Shown here: positions 9,920-17,413 of the stretch, piece after piece
Position numbering within the stretch: the stretch's first letter is position 1
How the letters are laid out: every line of letters starts with the position of its first letter
Source of the DNA: Oscillospiraceae bacterium
Lineage (GTDB): Bacteria > Bacillota > Clostridia > Oscillospirales > Acutalibacteraceae
Reading direction: 5' to 3'
Assembly: GCA_015066225.1 (NCBI GenBank)
Contig: SVOT01000006.1
Span: 35,287 to 99,286, forward strand
Length of the DNA: 64,000 nt
Notes under the pieces: model-generated
Told to the model about the DNA's origin: nothing
What the model saw: only the letters and a program-made list of their open reading frames with translations
Databases searched by the model: none
Translations under genes and position numbers: made by a program

Positions 9920-11143
9920 TTATATTTTTTTATATCTCTTGCCGCTCACCGATTCTGCCAGACCGAAGATTTCAAGCTCCGACAAAGATGAGAGCACAAT
10001 ATTCATATTCAATTTTGTTTTTCTTACAATATCGTCAAAATAAACGGGCTCTGTATCCAACGCCCCATAGACAATTTTTGCATTATCGCTCAAATCTGCC
10101 GCAACGTCGTCTATGCACACCGATTTTTCAACAGGCTGTGTTTTTTCTGATATTGTGTTTATATTTTCTTCCGATTTCTGTGGTGCTTTCTGTTTTTTAT
10201 AATTTCTGAAATCCACATATTTTATACCGGAAAGACTGCTTTCTGCTTTATCGAAGCAAATCTCCTCGGCATACTCATTCTCGTATTCACAAAGAACATC
10301 CATCGCAGAAAAAACGGGCTTTGCACCGTTTCTTATGAGGTGATTTGTGCCATCGAAAGAGGTTAATGTAACATTTCCGGGAACTGCAAAAACGTCTCTG
10401 CCCTGTTCATAAGCCTTTTTCGCAGTAACAAGTGAACCGCTTTTAACGCCGGCTTCAATAACAACAACACCTAATGAAACGCCTGAAATAAGGCGATTTC
10501 TTATGGGGAATGTTGTTCTGCTTGCGGGGGCATTTGGCTGAAATTCCGAAACCACCGCACCGTGTCTTGCTATTGCACGGCGAAGACCGCTGTTTTCTTT
10601 GAGATAATCAAAGGACAAGCCGCAACCGAGAAAGGCAATAGTTTTACCGTCGGCAAGCATTGCACCCGCATGGGCTTCACTGTCAACACCCAAAGCACCG
10701 CCACTGACAATTACCGCACCGCTCGAAGCCAACTGATATGAAAGCTTTTGTGCAGTCTGCTCACCATAGCTACTGGCATTTCTTGTGCCGACAATACCAA
10801 TGCAAACCCTTTTCTGAAGCACAGAAGCGTCACCGCTGACGTAAAGTGCCAGGGGCATATCTATGAGATTTTTAAGGTTCGACGGATAACCTGCATCATC
10901 CGGTGTTACAATTTCATAGCCTTTTCTACAGCATTCATCAATAACACCGATTGCGCTGTTCAATGACGTTTTTTGCAGAGCTGCAAGCCGCTTTTCTGTA
11001 AAAAGACCCGAAAGACGCCACTCGTTGAAGCCTGCCTTATAAAGCTCCTCAGGGCTTTCAAAATACGCCAGAATTTCATCTGTCCTTGCACCTGCACCCA
11101 AAGCAGTTTGCAACCATATCCAATATTCCGGAGTGTTACTCAT
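9920..11143 (-). CDS. dprA: DNA processing protein DprA
   Basis: DprA binds incoming single-stranded DNA during natural transformation and loads RecA. The Rossmann-like core is visible from about residue 110 (VGTRNASSYGEQ, then SGGALGVDSEAH and the FPIRNRLISG motif), and a C-terminal winged-helix-like domain closes the 407-residue protein. The start is the ATG at 11143, which overlaps the upstream gene's TGA (ATGA arrangement); an in-frame TTG at 11158 is less likely. The dprA-topA pair is conserved in Firmicutes. No other competence gene is in the window, so transformability cannot be judged. Confidence 0.95.
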   Translation of the reverse strand: MSNTPEYWIWLQTALGAGARTDEILAYFESPEELYKAGFNEWRLSGLFTEKRLAALQKTSLNSAIGVIDECCRKGYEIVTPDDAGYPSNLKNLIDMPLALYVSGDASVLQKRVCIGIVGTRNASSYGEQTAQKLSYQLASSGAVIVSGGALGVDSEAHAGAMLADGKTIAFLGCGLSFDYLKENSGLRRAIARHGAVVSEFQPNAPASRTTFPIRNRLISGVSLGVVVIEAGVKSGSLVTAKKAYEQGRDVFAVPGNVTLTSFDGTNHLIRNGAKPVFSAMDVLCEYENEYAEEICFDKAESSLSGIKYVDFRNYKKQKAPQKSEENINTISEKTQPVEKSVCIDDVAADLSDNAKIVYGALDTEPVYFDDIVRKTKLNMNIVLSSLSELEIFGLAESVSGKRYKKI

Positions 11144-11925
11144 CTCATCATTTCCCAAATAATAATTGCCGCCGCGGAAGCCGCATTAAGGGACTCTGCC
11201 CTCCCCTTCATGGGAATGGTTACAAGGTCGGTTGAGGCTTTGCAGGTTTCGTCGGTAATCCCGTTACCCTCATTACCCACAATAAAAACAACACCGCCCG
11301 ACATATCAACCTCGGTTATTTTCTTTGCACTCTCGGCGGGCACACCTGCATAAACCTTCATACCTGAAGCTCTGACCTTGGTTATGAACTCCGGCAGACA
11401 TTCCGCCTCAATAACATTGAGCCTGAAAAGTGAACCCATCGCCGCTCTTTGTGACTTCGGATTGTAAATATCACAGCCACCGCTGACAATAACGCCGTCA
11501 AGTCCGACAGCTTCGGCTGTTCTCACAACTGCACCGAAGTTTGACGGATTTGAAACACCTTCCAAGGCAATATATTTCCCATTGTATTTTATTTTACCTA
11601 TATTTGCATTTTTGTCAAGCATTTTGCACAGGCAAAATACCCCCTGTGAATTGCTTGTATCCGAGAGCTTTTGTGCAACCTCCGCCGACACAACAAAGCA
11701 ACGCTCGGCACATTCCTCTGCCAAACGCACATACTCACTGTATTTATTCAAAGCGGCCTCAGTAACGAAAAGCTGCCTGATTTCAACCTTGCTCAGAGCC
11801 GCATCCGCACACAGCCTTGCACCCTCTAAAAAAAACAACCCCTCGTTTTTTCTGAAGGTTGCGCTGTCGCGTATTTTCACAGCGTACTTCACACGATCGT
11901 TTGTTTTGCTTGTGATTTTTTCCAT
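11140..11925 (-). CDS. TrmH-family (SpoU) RNA methyltransferase
   Basis: A 2'-O-ribose methyltransferase of the SPOUT superfamily. The N-terminal part (about residues 1-100) is a substrate-binding domain; the C-terminal knot shows NPSNFGAVVRTAEA, FIVGNEGNGI and the closing SLNAASAAAIIIWE. Length 261 matches the 23S rRNA methyltransferase type (RlmB-like/TsnR-like), but the exact target cannot be assigned. It is the first gene of the dprA-topA run and its stop overlaps the dprA start by 4 bp. Confidence 0.9.
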   Translation of the reverse strand: MEKITSKTNDRVKYAVKIRDSATFRKNEGLFFLEGARLCADAALSKVEIRQLFVTEAALNKYSEYVRLAEECAERCFVVSAEVAQKLSDTSNSQGVFCLCKMLDKNANIGKIKYNGKYIALEGVSNPSNFGAVVRTAEAVGLDGVIVSGGCDIYNPKSQRAAMGSLFRLNVIEAECLPEFITKVRASGMKVYAGVPAESAKKITEVDMSGGVVFIVGNEGNGITDETCKASTDLVTIPMKGRAESLNAASAAAIIIWEMMR

Positions 11926-11971
11926 AAAAACCTGCTTTTTTTATACTAAATTTTAAGCGTCAATAAACATC

Positions 11972-12004
11972 TTACGCCCGACCAACTTACTTGGTCGGGC
12001 GTAA
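11972..12004 (-). terminator. Hairpin after rplT
   Basis: A perfect 14-bp inverted repeat (TTACGCCCGACCAA and its complement) with a 5-base loop lies 7 bp after the rplT stop. The following T content is poor, so it may stabilise the 3' end as much as terminate. It separates the infC operon from the trmH-like gene. Confidence 0.7.
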
Positions 12005-12011
12005 ATTCCGA

Positions 12012-12365
12012 TTAAAGAGCTGCTTTTGCTTTCTCTACGAGAGCTGCAAAACCTTCGGGGTCTGCAATAGCAATCTCAGAGAGCATTTTTCTGTTGAGCT
12101 CGATACCTGCTTTTTTAAGGCCGTTGATGAATGTTGAGTAGTTGATACCATTCATTTTGCAAGCAGCAGAGATTCTTGTGATCCAAAGACGACGGAAATC
12201 TCTCTTTTTCTGCTTTCTGCCGACATAAGCATAGTTGCCGCTTTTCATAACAGCCTGTTTAGCTGTTTTGAAGAGCTTGCTCTTTGAGCCATAATAACCC
12301 TTAGCGAGTCTAAGAACTTTATTTCTTCTTTTGCGAGTCATTGTCGCACCTTTTATACGTGCCAT
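12012..12365 (-). CDS. rplT: 50S ribosomal protein L20
   Basis: 23S rRNA-binding protein required early in large-subunit assembly, and in Firmicutes the repressor of its own infC-rpmI-rplT operon. The 117-residue sequence begins [18 protein letters not shown] and has the typical basic N-terminal helix and globular C-terminal half. It lies 29 bp after rpmI. The attenuator upstream of infC is the expected site of its autoregulation. Confidence 0.98.
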   Translation of the reverse strand: MARIKGATMTRKRRNKVLRLAKGYYGSKSKLFKTAKQAVMKSGNYAYVGRKQKKRDFRRLWITRISAACKMNGINYSTFINGLKKAGIELNRKMLSEIAIADPEGFAALVEKAKAAL

Positions 12366-12394
12366 TTTAAGCTACCTCCGTTTACCGTAATTAA

Positions 12395-12592
12395 TTATTT
12401 GTAAGGAATGAGACGTTTGATCTGCTTCTGATTTGTAACGTCTGCAACGTTAGTCTTACGAAGACCTCTTTTACGTTTTGTGGTCTTTTTGGTAAGGATG
12501 TGTGACTTGTTTGCGTGGCCACGGATAGGTTTACCGTTTTTAGACATTTTGAAACGTTTTTTTGCACCTGAGTGTGTTTTGATTTTAGGCAT
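12395..12592 (-). CDS. rpmI: 50S ribosomal protein L35
   Basis: A small (65-residue), very basic large-subunit protein starting [15 protein letters not shown], a perfect family match. AAGGAGG precedes the start. It is the middle gene of infC-rpmI-rplT. Confidence 0.98.
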   Translation of the reverse strand: MPKIKTHSGAKKRFKMSKNGKPIRGHANKSHILTKKTTKRKRGLRKTNVADVTNQKQIKRLIPYK

Positions 12593-12616
12593 GATAAATC
12601 CTCCTTAATATTGCAA

Positions 12617-13132
12617 TTACTTGGATGTTTTAGGAACAAGGAACATAAGCATCTGGCGACCTTCAAGCTTTGCAGCTTTTTCAACTGAGCCGAGCTCAGC
12701 ACAAGCATCTGCAAAACGCTGCATAATAACAGTACCGTTTTCGGTATGCGCCATTTCTCTTCCTCTGAAGCGGATGGACACCTTAACCTTGTCGCCGTCT
12801 TTTAAGAAACGTAACGCATGGTTAACCTTTGTGTTAAAATCACCTGTGTCGATATTCAAAGATAAGCGGACTTCTTTAATGTCCATAACCTTTTGTTTTT
12901 TCTTGGCTTCTTTAGCGCGCTTTGCCTGGTCAAATTTGAACTTGCCGTAGTCCATAATTTTACAAACGGGCGGAACCGCGTTTGGTGAAACCTTAACAAG
13001 GTCGAGATTGCTTTTTTCTGCGAGAGCTATTGCATCCTTAGGTGACATAACACCCAACTGCTCGCCTGTTGCAGAAATAACTCTTACTTCTTTATCTCTG
13101 ATTTCTTCGTTGATTTGATTCTCCTTGCTGAT
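12617..13132 (-). CDS. infC: Translation initiation factor IF-3 (non-standard ATC start)
   Basis: IF-3 prevents premature subunit joining and checks start-codon choice. The conserved N-terminal sequence ISKENQINEEIRD and a C-terminal domain ending FLVPKTSK give about 171 residues, the usual length. No ATG, GTG or TTG lies near the expected start. The best candidate is ATC at 13130-13132, nine bases after a strong AGGAGG. Rare start codons (AUU, AUC) are a known feature of infC and let IF-3 regulate itself. An ATG further upstream (13198) would place the start inside the attenuator hairpin and add unconserved residues, so I reject it. Confidence 0.93.
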   Translation of the reverse strand: MSKENQINEEIRDKEVRVISATGEQLGVMSPKDAIALAEKSNLDLVKVSPNAVPPVCKIMDYGKFKFDQAKRAKEAKKKQKVMDIKEVRLSLNIDTGDFNTKVNHALRFLKDGDKVKVSIRFRGREMAHTENGTVIMQRFADACAELGSVEKAAKLEGRQMLMFLVPKTSK

Positions 13133-13148
13133 ACCTAAGCACCTCCTG

Positions 13149-13186
13149 AAAAATATAAAAGCTCGAACGAAGAGTTCCGTTCGAGC
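13149..13186 (-). promoter_or_regulatory. infC leader attenuator (L20-type)
   Basis: A 9-bp stem GCTCGAACG / CGTTCGAGC (13161-13186) is followed on the minus strand by a T-rich tract, 17 bases before the infC start. Upstream, two further hairpins (ACCAAAC/GTTTGGT and AGAAC/GTTCT) lie in a ~100-base leader. Family knowledge: Firmicutes infC operons are controlled by L20 binding a leader that toggles a terminator. Whether this leader matches the known L20 site was not tested. Confidence 0.75.
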
Positions 13187-13285
13187 CTCTGCACGCAAAA
13201 ATATTGCGTAAACACCTTGAAACTATTGACCAAACAATATCTCTCGTTTGGTGAGAACGGAACAGTTCTGCTTTATTGCCTGAAT

Positions 13286-13314
13286 ATAATAACAATTTTG
13301 TCTTTGTTTGTCAA
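13286..13314 (-). promoter_or_regulatory. Promoter of infC-rpmI-rplT
   Basis: Consensus-quality vegetative promoter: TTGACA (13309-13314), 17-bp spacer, TATTAT (13286-13291). It gives a leader of about 145 bases before infC, enough for the attenuator. Confidence 0.85.
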
Positions 13315-13328
13315 GTGTTTTTTGAATT

Positions 13329-15131
13329 TTATTGCTGTGGTGTTTCCTCGCCGTTGCTTGCGTCGGGATTTTCGCCTTCATCACCGATGCTCTCGTCACC
13401 TGTCTGCTCACTCTGAGTCTCGGTTTCTTCAACGAATTCACCATAATAATACACAATTAATTTATCGCTTGCGGAAAGATGTCTGTCACCCGGGATAGCC
13501 GCCCAATCCTTATCTTCGGTTTCGTAAACAACGCTGTAAACCTTCAACGAAGAATCGGCATCTTTAGCCACATCGCCCATAACTGCCTCAACAGTCTTAA
13601 ACCCAAGATGCTTCAGATGGTCGACTGCATCCTTCATATTCTCACCCTCAAGCTCCGGCACGGGGATACCCGAGCTGACCTTGAGAACAATTTCACGCCT
13701 GTTTATAGAGGACACCTGTGTGCCGGGGGTAATATCCTGGCCAACTACAACACCGATATCGGCTTTATCATCATCCACGTATTTTGTGAATATTTTAAAG
13801 ACCTTGTTATAGGCCTCATCCGCCTGTATTTCATCAATCCTTTTGCCTTTGAAATCGGGTGTAGCCATATTTATGACCTCTTCGGTTTCTTCGGGCTCTT
13901 TGGTTGTGGCTTCAGTCGTGGGTTCGGTACTCGGTTCTTCATCCTTTGAGAAAATGCCCATACCGAAAAACACGGTAACAAGAATAGCCAAACAAAGAAT
14001 AACGCTTATAACAAATGCTGCAACAGTGCTTTTCTTTAGCTTGTTACTATCCTGCGGTTGAACGGTTGAAGACACGTTCTCATAAACAACGGGCTCCTGA
14101 ACAGGCGGAAGCTCCGCAGGCTCAGGCTGAGCATACATAGAAGAGTATGCTTCTGCGGCATTAACCGCCGCTGTGGGTGAAGCAGAAAGCTCATCTCTGA
14201 AAAGCTCCGCGTTACCTGTTCTGTCTTCGGGAAGAATCTGCAAGGCGTTAACAAGGGCGTTTATTACATATGCCGGGAGCTGCTCTGCAAATTTTCCGGG
14301 AATCATCAGCTTGTCGTTCGTAAGACGTGATGCCGCACTCATGGGCACGCTGCCGATAAGGGCACGGTAAAGCACCGCCGCAAAAGCATAGATATCGGTT
14401 GCGGGTGTTAAATCGCCGTTAAAGCCATATTGCTCAACAGCTGCGTAACCGTCAAAAATCTCGGGCTCCATACCTGTTTTCTGACGGCGCAAAGTCTGAA
14501 CGGCATAGCCGGATATACGCACCTTGCCGTTTTTATCAACAATAAGAGTATTTGGCGAAATTCCGCCGTGAACGATACCGTTTGTATGAAGCTCGCTCAG
14601 TGCGGAAAGCACGGGCATCATAAGAACACGTGCCTCGTCCCAGGAGATATATCCCTGTTCATTTTCGAGAAGATATTCTCTGAGAGTTTTACCCTCACCA
14701 AGATATTCATAAATAACGTAAACAGTTCCCAGATCTTCTATAACGTCATAAACGGGAACAAGCGCGTTATAGCCCTGAATGGCAGCAACACTCTGCCAAA
14801 GCTTTTTGAATTCATCCTTAATGTCGACAAATTCAGAAACCTTGCCCACGTTTACAAGGCAATAGTTATCCTCCCCGCGTGAGAGCATACCGGCAGGGTA
14901 AAGCTCTCTCAGGGTTACGGGAGTTTTGCGCTTGTAGTCAAATGCGTAATACGTTGAACCCTCGCTGTTTGTTTCAACGAGCTTACCAACAAGATACCGT
15001 TCGCCAATGATTGTTTTCAAGGGCAGATAAGGGTCTTTCTGGGGCTGGCTGTTTTCGTTGCGACAATGGGGGCAATAGTTACTGTCCCCGATTCTACGCA
15101 TACAGCGTAAACACAATTTCTCTTTTTCCAT
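13329..15131 (-). CDS. Zinc-ribbon, membrane-anchored Ser/Thr pseudokinase with PASTA domains
   Basis: The order is: N-terminal zinc ribbon (Cys7, Cys10, Cys20, Cys23), a kinase-fold domain (about 44-315), one membrane segment (369-394), a T/E-rich linker, and two PASTA-like repeats to about 560, then an acidic tail. Compared with related zinc-ribbon kinases of Clostridia, the catalytic residues are gone: the lysine position reads VTLRELYP, the HRD motif is HGG (188-190), DFG is SGY (207-209) and the glycine loop is lost. The fold marker TPATDIYAFAAVLYRAL remains. It is therefore probably a pseudokinase that senses peptidoglycan or muropeptides outside and signals by binding inside. It sits 12 bp after a coiled-coil gene in the rsmD-coaD cluster. 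Confidence 0.85.
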   Translation of the reverse strand: MEKEKLCLRCMRRIGDSNYCPHCRNENSQPQKDPYLPLKTIIGERYLVGKLVETNSEGSTYYAFDYKRKTPVTLRELYPAGMLSRGEDNYCLVNVGKVSEFVDIKDEFKKLWQSVAAIQGYNALVPVYDVIEDLGTVYVIYEYLGEGKTLREYLLENEQGYISWDEARVLMMPVLSALSELHTNGIVHGGISPNTLIVDKNGKVRISGYAVQTLRRQKTGMEPEIFDGYAAVEQYGFNGDLTPATDIYAFAAVLYRALIGSVPMSAASRLTNDKLMIPGKFAEQLPAYVINALVNALQILPEDRTGNAELFRDELSASPTAAVNAAEAYSSMYAQPEPAELPPVQEPVVYENVSSTVQPQDSNKLKKSTVAAFVISVILCLAILVTVFFGMGIFSKDEEPSTEPTTEATTKEPEETEEVINMATPDFKGKRIDEIQADEAYNKVFKIFTKYVDDDKADIGVVVGQDITPGTQVSSINRREIVLKVSSGIPVPELEGENMKDAVDHLKHLGFKTVEAVMGDVAKDADSSLKVYSVVYETEDKDWAAIPGDRHLSASDKLIVYYYGEFVEETETQSEQTGDESIGDEGENPDASNGEETPQQ

Positions 15132-15143
15132 TAGTGATTATCC

Positions 15144-15701
15144 TTAATCAATTGCATCATAAACTGATGTTTTTTTGTCGTGCACGAAGGTTTCAAAGCT
15201 GCGACGAAGCTTTTCAATCTGGCGGCAGCTTTCTGAAAGTGTGTTTTCGGAATCCTTCAATGCGTTTTCAATATACGCAAGAGCGGAGCCCTTAACCTCA
15301 GCTTCATATTTATCTGCCTTCTGGCGAATCATCTGAGCCTCGTTTTTAGCTGCTGCAAGAAGCTCGTCTGCCTCTTTTCTTGCAGCCTGCACAATACCGG
15401 CAGAAGCTTCCTTTGCTTCCTTTGTAATCTGATGCTCTTCAACCATAACGTCTGCTCTCTGACGAGCCTTTTCGATGATTTCTTCAGCATTTCTTTCAGC
15501 TTTTCTGATGATATCCGTGCTATTCTGAGCAACACGCTTTGCCTGAATGATTTCTGTGGGCATATTCTCACGGATAGACTGAATTATCTCCACAAGTTCA
15601 TCCTGGTCGATGCCGATTTTGTTTGAAAAAGGAATATTTTTCGCTTCTTCAATGAGTCTGTCAATTTCAGCAAGATAATTTTCAATTTTTTCGTTAGCCA
15701 T
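15144..15701 (-). CDS. Coiled-coil protein, DivIVA/ATPase-like
   Basis: A 185-residue, strongly helical and charged protein with heptad patterning through about residues 55-170; no membrane segment or signal peptide. It resembles the DivIVA-like or H+-ATPase subunit-like coiled-coil proteins often encoded next to coaD in Clostridia, but lacks a clear catalytic domain. Its neighbour is a membrane pseudokinase with PASTA domains, which invites a role in envelope or division-site organisation; that is inference. RBS AAGGAAT lies before the ATG. Confidence 0.7.
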   Translation of the reverse strand: MANEKIENYLAEIDRLIEEAKNIPFSNKIGIDQDELVEIIQSIRENMPTEIIQAKRVAQNSTDIIRKAERNAEEIIEKARQRADVMVEEHQITKEAKEASAGIVQAARKEADELLAAAKNEAQMIRQKADKYEAEVKGSALAYIENALKDSENTLSESCRQIEKLRRSFETFVHDKKTSVYDAID

Positions 15702-15723
15702 GGTAAATTCCTTCCTATCTCAA

Positions 15724-16212
15724 TTAATTATGTGATAACCTTTTAATTATATCGTCACAAATTTCGGCAGGCACGAAATTTGTAATATCGCCGCCTAATC
15801 TGCAGACTTGTTTAACAACGCTTGAGCTCAGGAACATATGCCCCGCGTTTGCAACCATGAAAATAGTTTCCATTTCCGGATTGAGCTGTTGATTTGTAAG
15901 CGCCTGACGAAATTCGTCGTCGTAGTCAGAAATGGCACGCAGACCCTTTACAACTGCCGACGCACCCTTTTCACGGACATAATCCGCAAGCAAGCCCGCA
16001 TACGTGTCAACGGAAACGTTCGGTAAATCCTTTGTGCAACGTTTGATAAGCTCAACACGTTCCTCTGTGGTGAAGCTGCCGATATCCTTGTTGGGATTAC
16101 GCATTACAACAACAATAACCTCATCAAAAAGCTTTGATGAACGCTTTATAATATCCAGGTGACCGATTGTCAACGGGTCAAAGCTACCCGGACACACTAC
16201 TTTTTTACCCAA
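15724..16212 (-). CDS. coaD: Phosphopantetheine adenylyltransferase
   Basis: Catalyses ATP plus 4'-phosphopantetheine to dephospho-CoA, the penultimate step of CoA synthesis. The nucleotidyltransferase motif PGSFDPLTIGH is at the very start, KGLRAISDYDDE and SSSVVKQV later; 162 residues is normal. I place the start at a TTG (16212), directly after the rsmD stop and preceded by AAAGGG, giving GKKVVCPGSFDP; a GTG at 16221 would add three residues. The open frame extends further upstream inside rsmD but is not conserved there. Confidence 0.95.
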   Translation of the reverse strand: MGKKVVCPGSFDPLTIGHLDIIKRSSKLFDEVIVVVMRNPNKDIGSFTTEERVELIKRCTKDLPNVSVDTYAGLLADYVREKGASAVVKGLRAISDYDDEFRQALTNQQLNPEMETIFMVANAGHMFLSSSVVKQVCRLGGDITNFVPAEICDDIIKRLSHN

Positions 16213-16213
16213 A

Positions 16214-16750
16214 TCAAACACCCTTTCTGTAAACCGTAAGAGCGATTTTGCCGTATTTATAGCGTTTTGAAGTAAAGCCCTCAATTGCTTCGGGCAAAAC
16301 CTCCTCCGCCGCTGTTTCACAGACTATTATTCCGCCATCCGCCATATGAAGACGAACACGCTCCAAGGCATCCTCCATAAGACCTGCTTTATAGGGCGGG
16401 TCAAGAAAAGCTATATCAAACATTTCAGAGGTTCTGTCAAGATATGAAAGTGAATCCCCCAAAACTGTTTTTGAAACACTTCTGAAGCCTGTTGTTTCAA
16501 GATTTTCTTCAACAACCGCCATTGACGCCCTGGCGCTGTCAACAAAAACAGCACTCCTTGCACCGCGACTGAGTGCCTCTATACCAAGCTGACCGCAACC
16601 CGCAAACATATCGAGCACACGGCTACCCTCAACATCAAACTGAATAATATTAAAAATTGATTCTTTGACTTTATCGGTTGTGGGTCTGACGCTTTCGCCC
16701 TCAAGAGTTCTGAGACGTCTGCCCCTTGCCGAGCCTGTTATAACTCGCAT
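16214..16750 (-). CDS. rsmD: 16S rRNA (guanine966-N2)-methyltransferase
   Basis: SAM-dependent methyltransferase of 30S assembly. The SAM-binding motif VLDMFAGCGQLGIEA and the catalytic LDPPY are visible; 178 residues is standard. The ATG at 16750 follows AAGGAGGAG; an adjacent upstream TTG is unlikely. The rsmD-coaD order is highly conserved in bacteria. Confidence 0.96.
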   Translation of the reverse strand: MRVITGSARGRRLRTLEGESVRPTTDKVKESIFNIIQFDVEGSRVLDMFAGCGQLGIEALSRGARSAVFVDSARASMAVVEENLETTGFRSVSKTVLGDSLSYLDRTSEMFDIAFLDPPYKAGLMEDALERVRLHMADGGIIVCETAAEEVLPEAIEGFTSKRYKYGKIALTVYRKGV

Positions 16751-16837
16751 CAAACTCCTCCTTTTTAAACATATAAAATCATTATATTATTGCATTTATT
16801 GGGGGCATTTGTCAAGTTTTTATTGAAAATATGGCTA

Positions 16838-16866
16838 TTGAAGTGAAATAATAATTATGATAAAAT
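16838..16866 (+). promoter_or_regulatory. Promoter of the NUDIX gene
   Basis: TTGAAG (16838-16843), 17-bp spacer, TAAAAT (16861-16866), 28 bp before the ATG. A TGTCAA at 16810-16815 (TTGACA on the minus strand) may be the -35 of the divergent rsmD operon, but its -10 spacing is unclear. Confidence 0.65.
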
Positions 16867-16894
16867 ATCAAAAAATTCACTTTGGAGAAAAGCA

Positions 16895-17374
16895 ATGGCA
16901 AAAATCGAACTGACAAATATGGTTATGGTGCAAAACCCCGAAACAAAAGAGGTTTTAGTGCAAAGAAGAATACAGTACTGGTGCGGAATATCCTTTCCCG
17001 GGGGTCACGTGGATAACGGCGAAAGCTTTTATGACAGTGCCGCAAGAGAGGTTAAGGAAGAAACAGGCTTAACCGTTAAAAGTCTGAAATTCTGCGGTTG
17101 TGTTCATTGGCACAACACCGAAAACAACGATAAATACATTGTGTTTTTTTACAAAACCGATGAATACAGCGGTGAGCTTTTAGAAGCCACCGAAGAAGGA
17201 GAGGTCTTTTTCACCGACCTTGAAAGCTTGAAAAATATGAAGCTTTCGCCAAATTTTGACAAATATCTTTCCTTGTTTCTCAGCGACGAGCATTTTGAAA
17301 TATTCTGCAACTGGAACGAAAAAATGAAAGAAAACTGCAACGGCGAGCCCAACTGGAATTTTGAATACAGATAA
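16895..17374 (+). CDS. NUDIX hydrolase (8-oxo-dGTP diphosphatase-like)
   Basis: The NUDIX box runs from GGHVDNGESF to REVKEETGL, with the catalytic glutamates intact, at about residues 34-56 of 159. The family hydrolyses nucleoside diphosphates linked to another moiety; MutT/8-oxo-dGTPase is a common default but the substrate is not fixed by sequence. Monocistronic: own promoter, TGGAGA site, and a strong terminator immediately after the stop. Confidence 0.9.
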   Translation: MAKIELTNMVMVQNPETKEVLVQRRIQYWCGISFPGGHVDNGESFYDSAAREVKEETGLTVKSLKFCGCVHWHNTENNDKYIVFFYKTDEYSGELLEATEEGEVFFTDLESLKNMKLSPNFDKYLSLFLSDEHFEIFCNWNEKMKENCNGEPNWNFEYR

Positions 17375-17413
17375 AAACACCGGACAGACGAAAACTCGTC
17401 TGTCCGATGTTTT
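17373..17413. terminator. Bidirectional terminator between NUDIX gene and uvrC
   Basis: A 14-bp stem (CACCGGACAGACGA with one wobble against its partner) and a 4-base loop, flanked by A5 on one side and T5 on the other, serves the converging genes. Confidence 0.92.
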
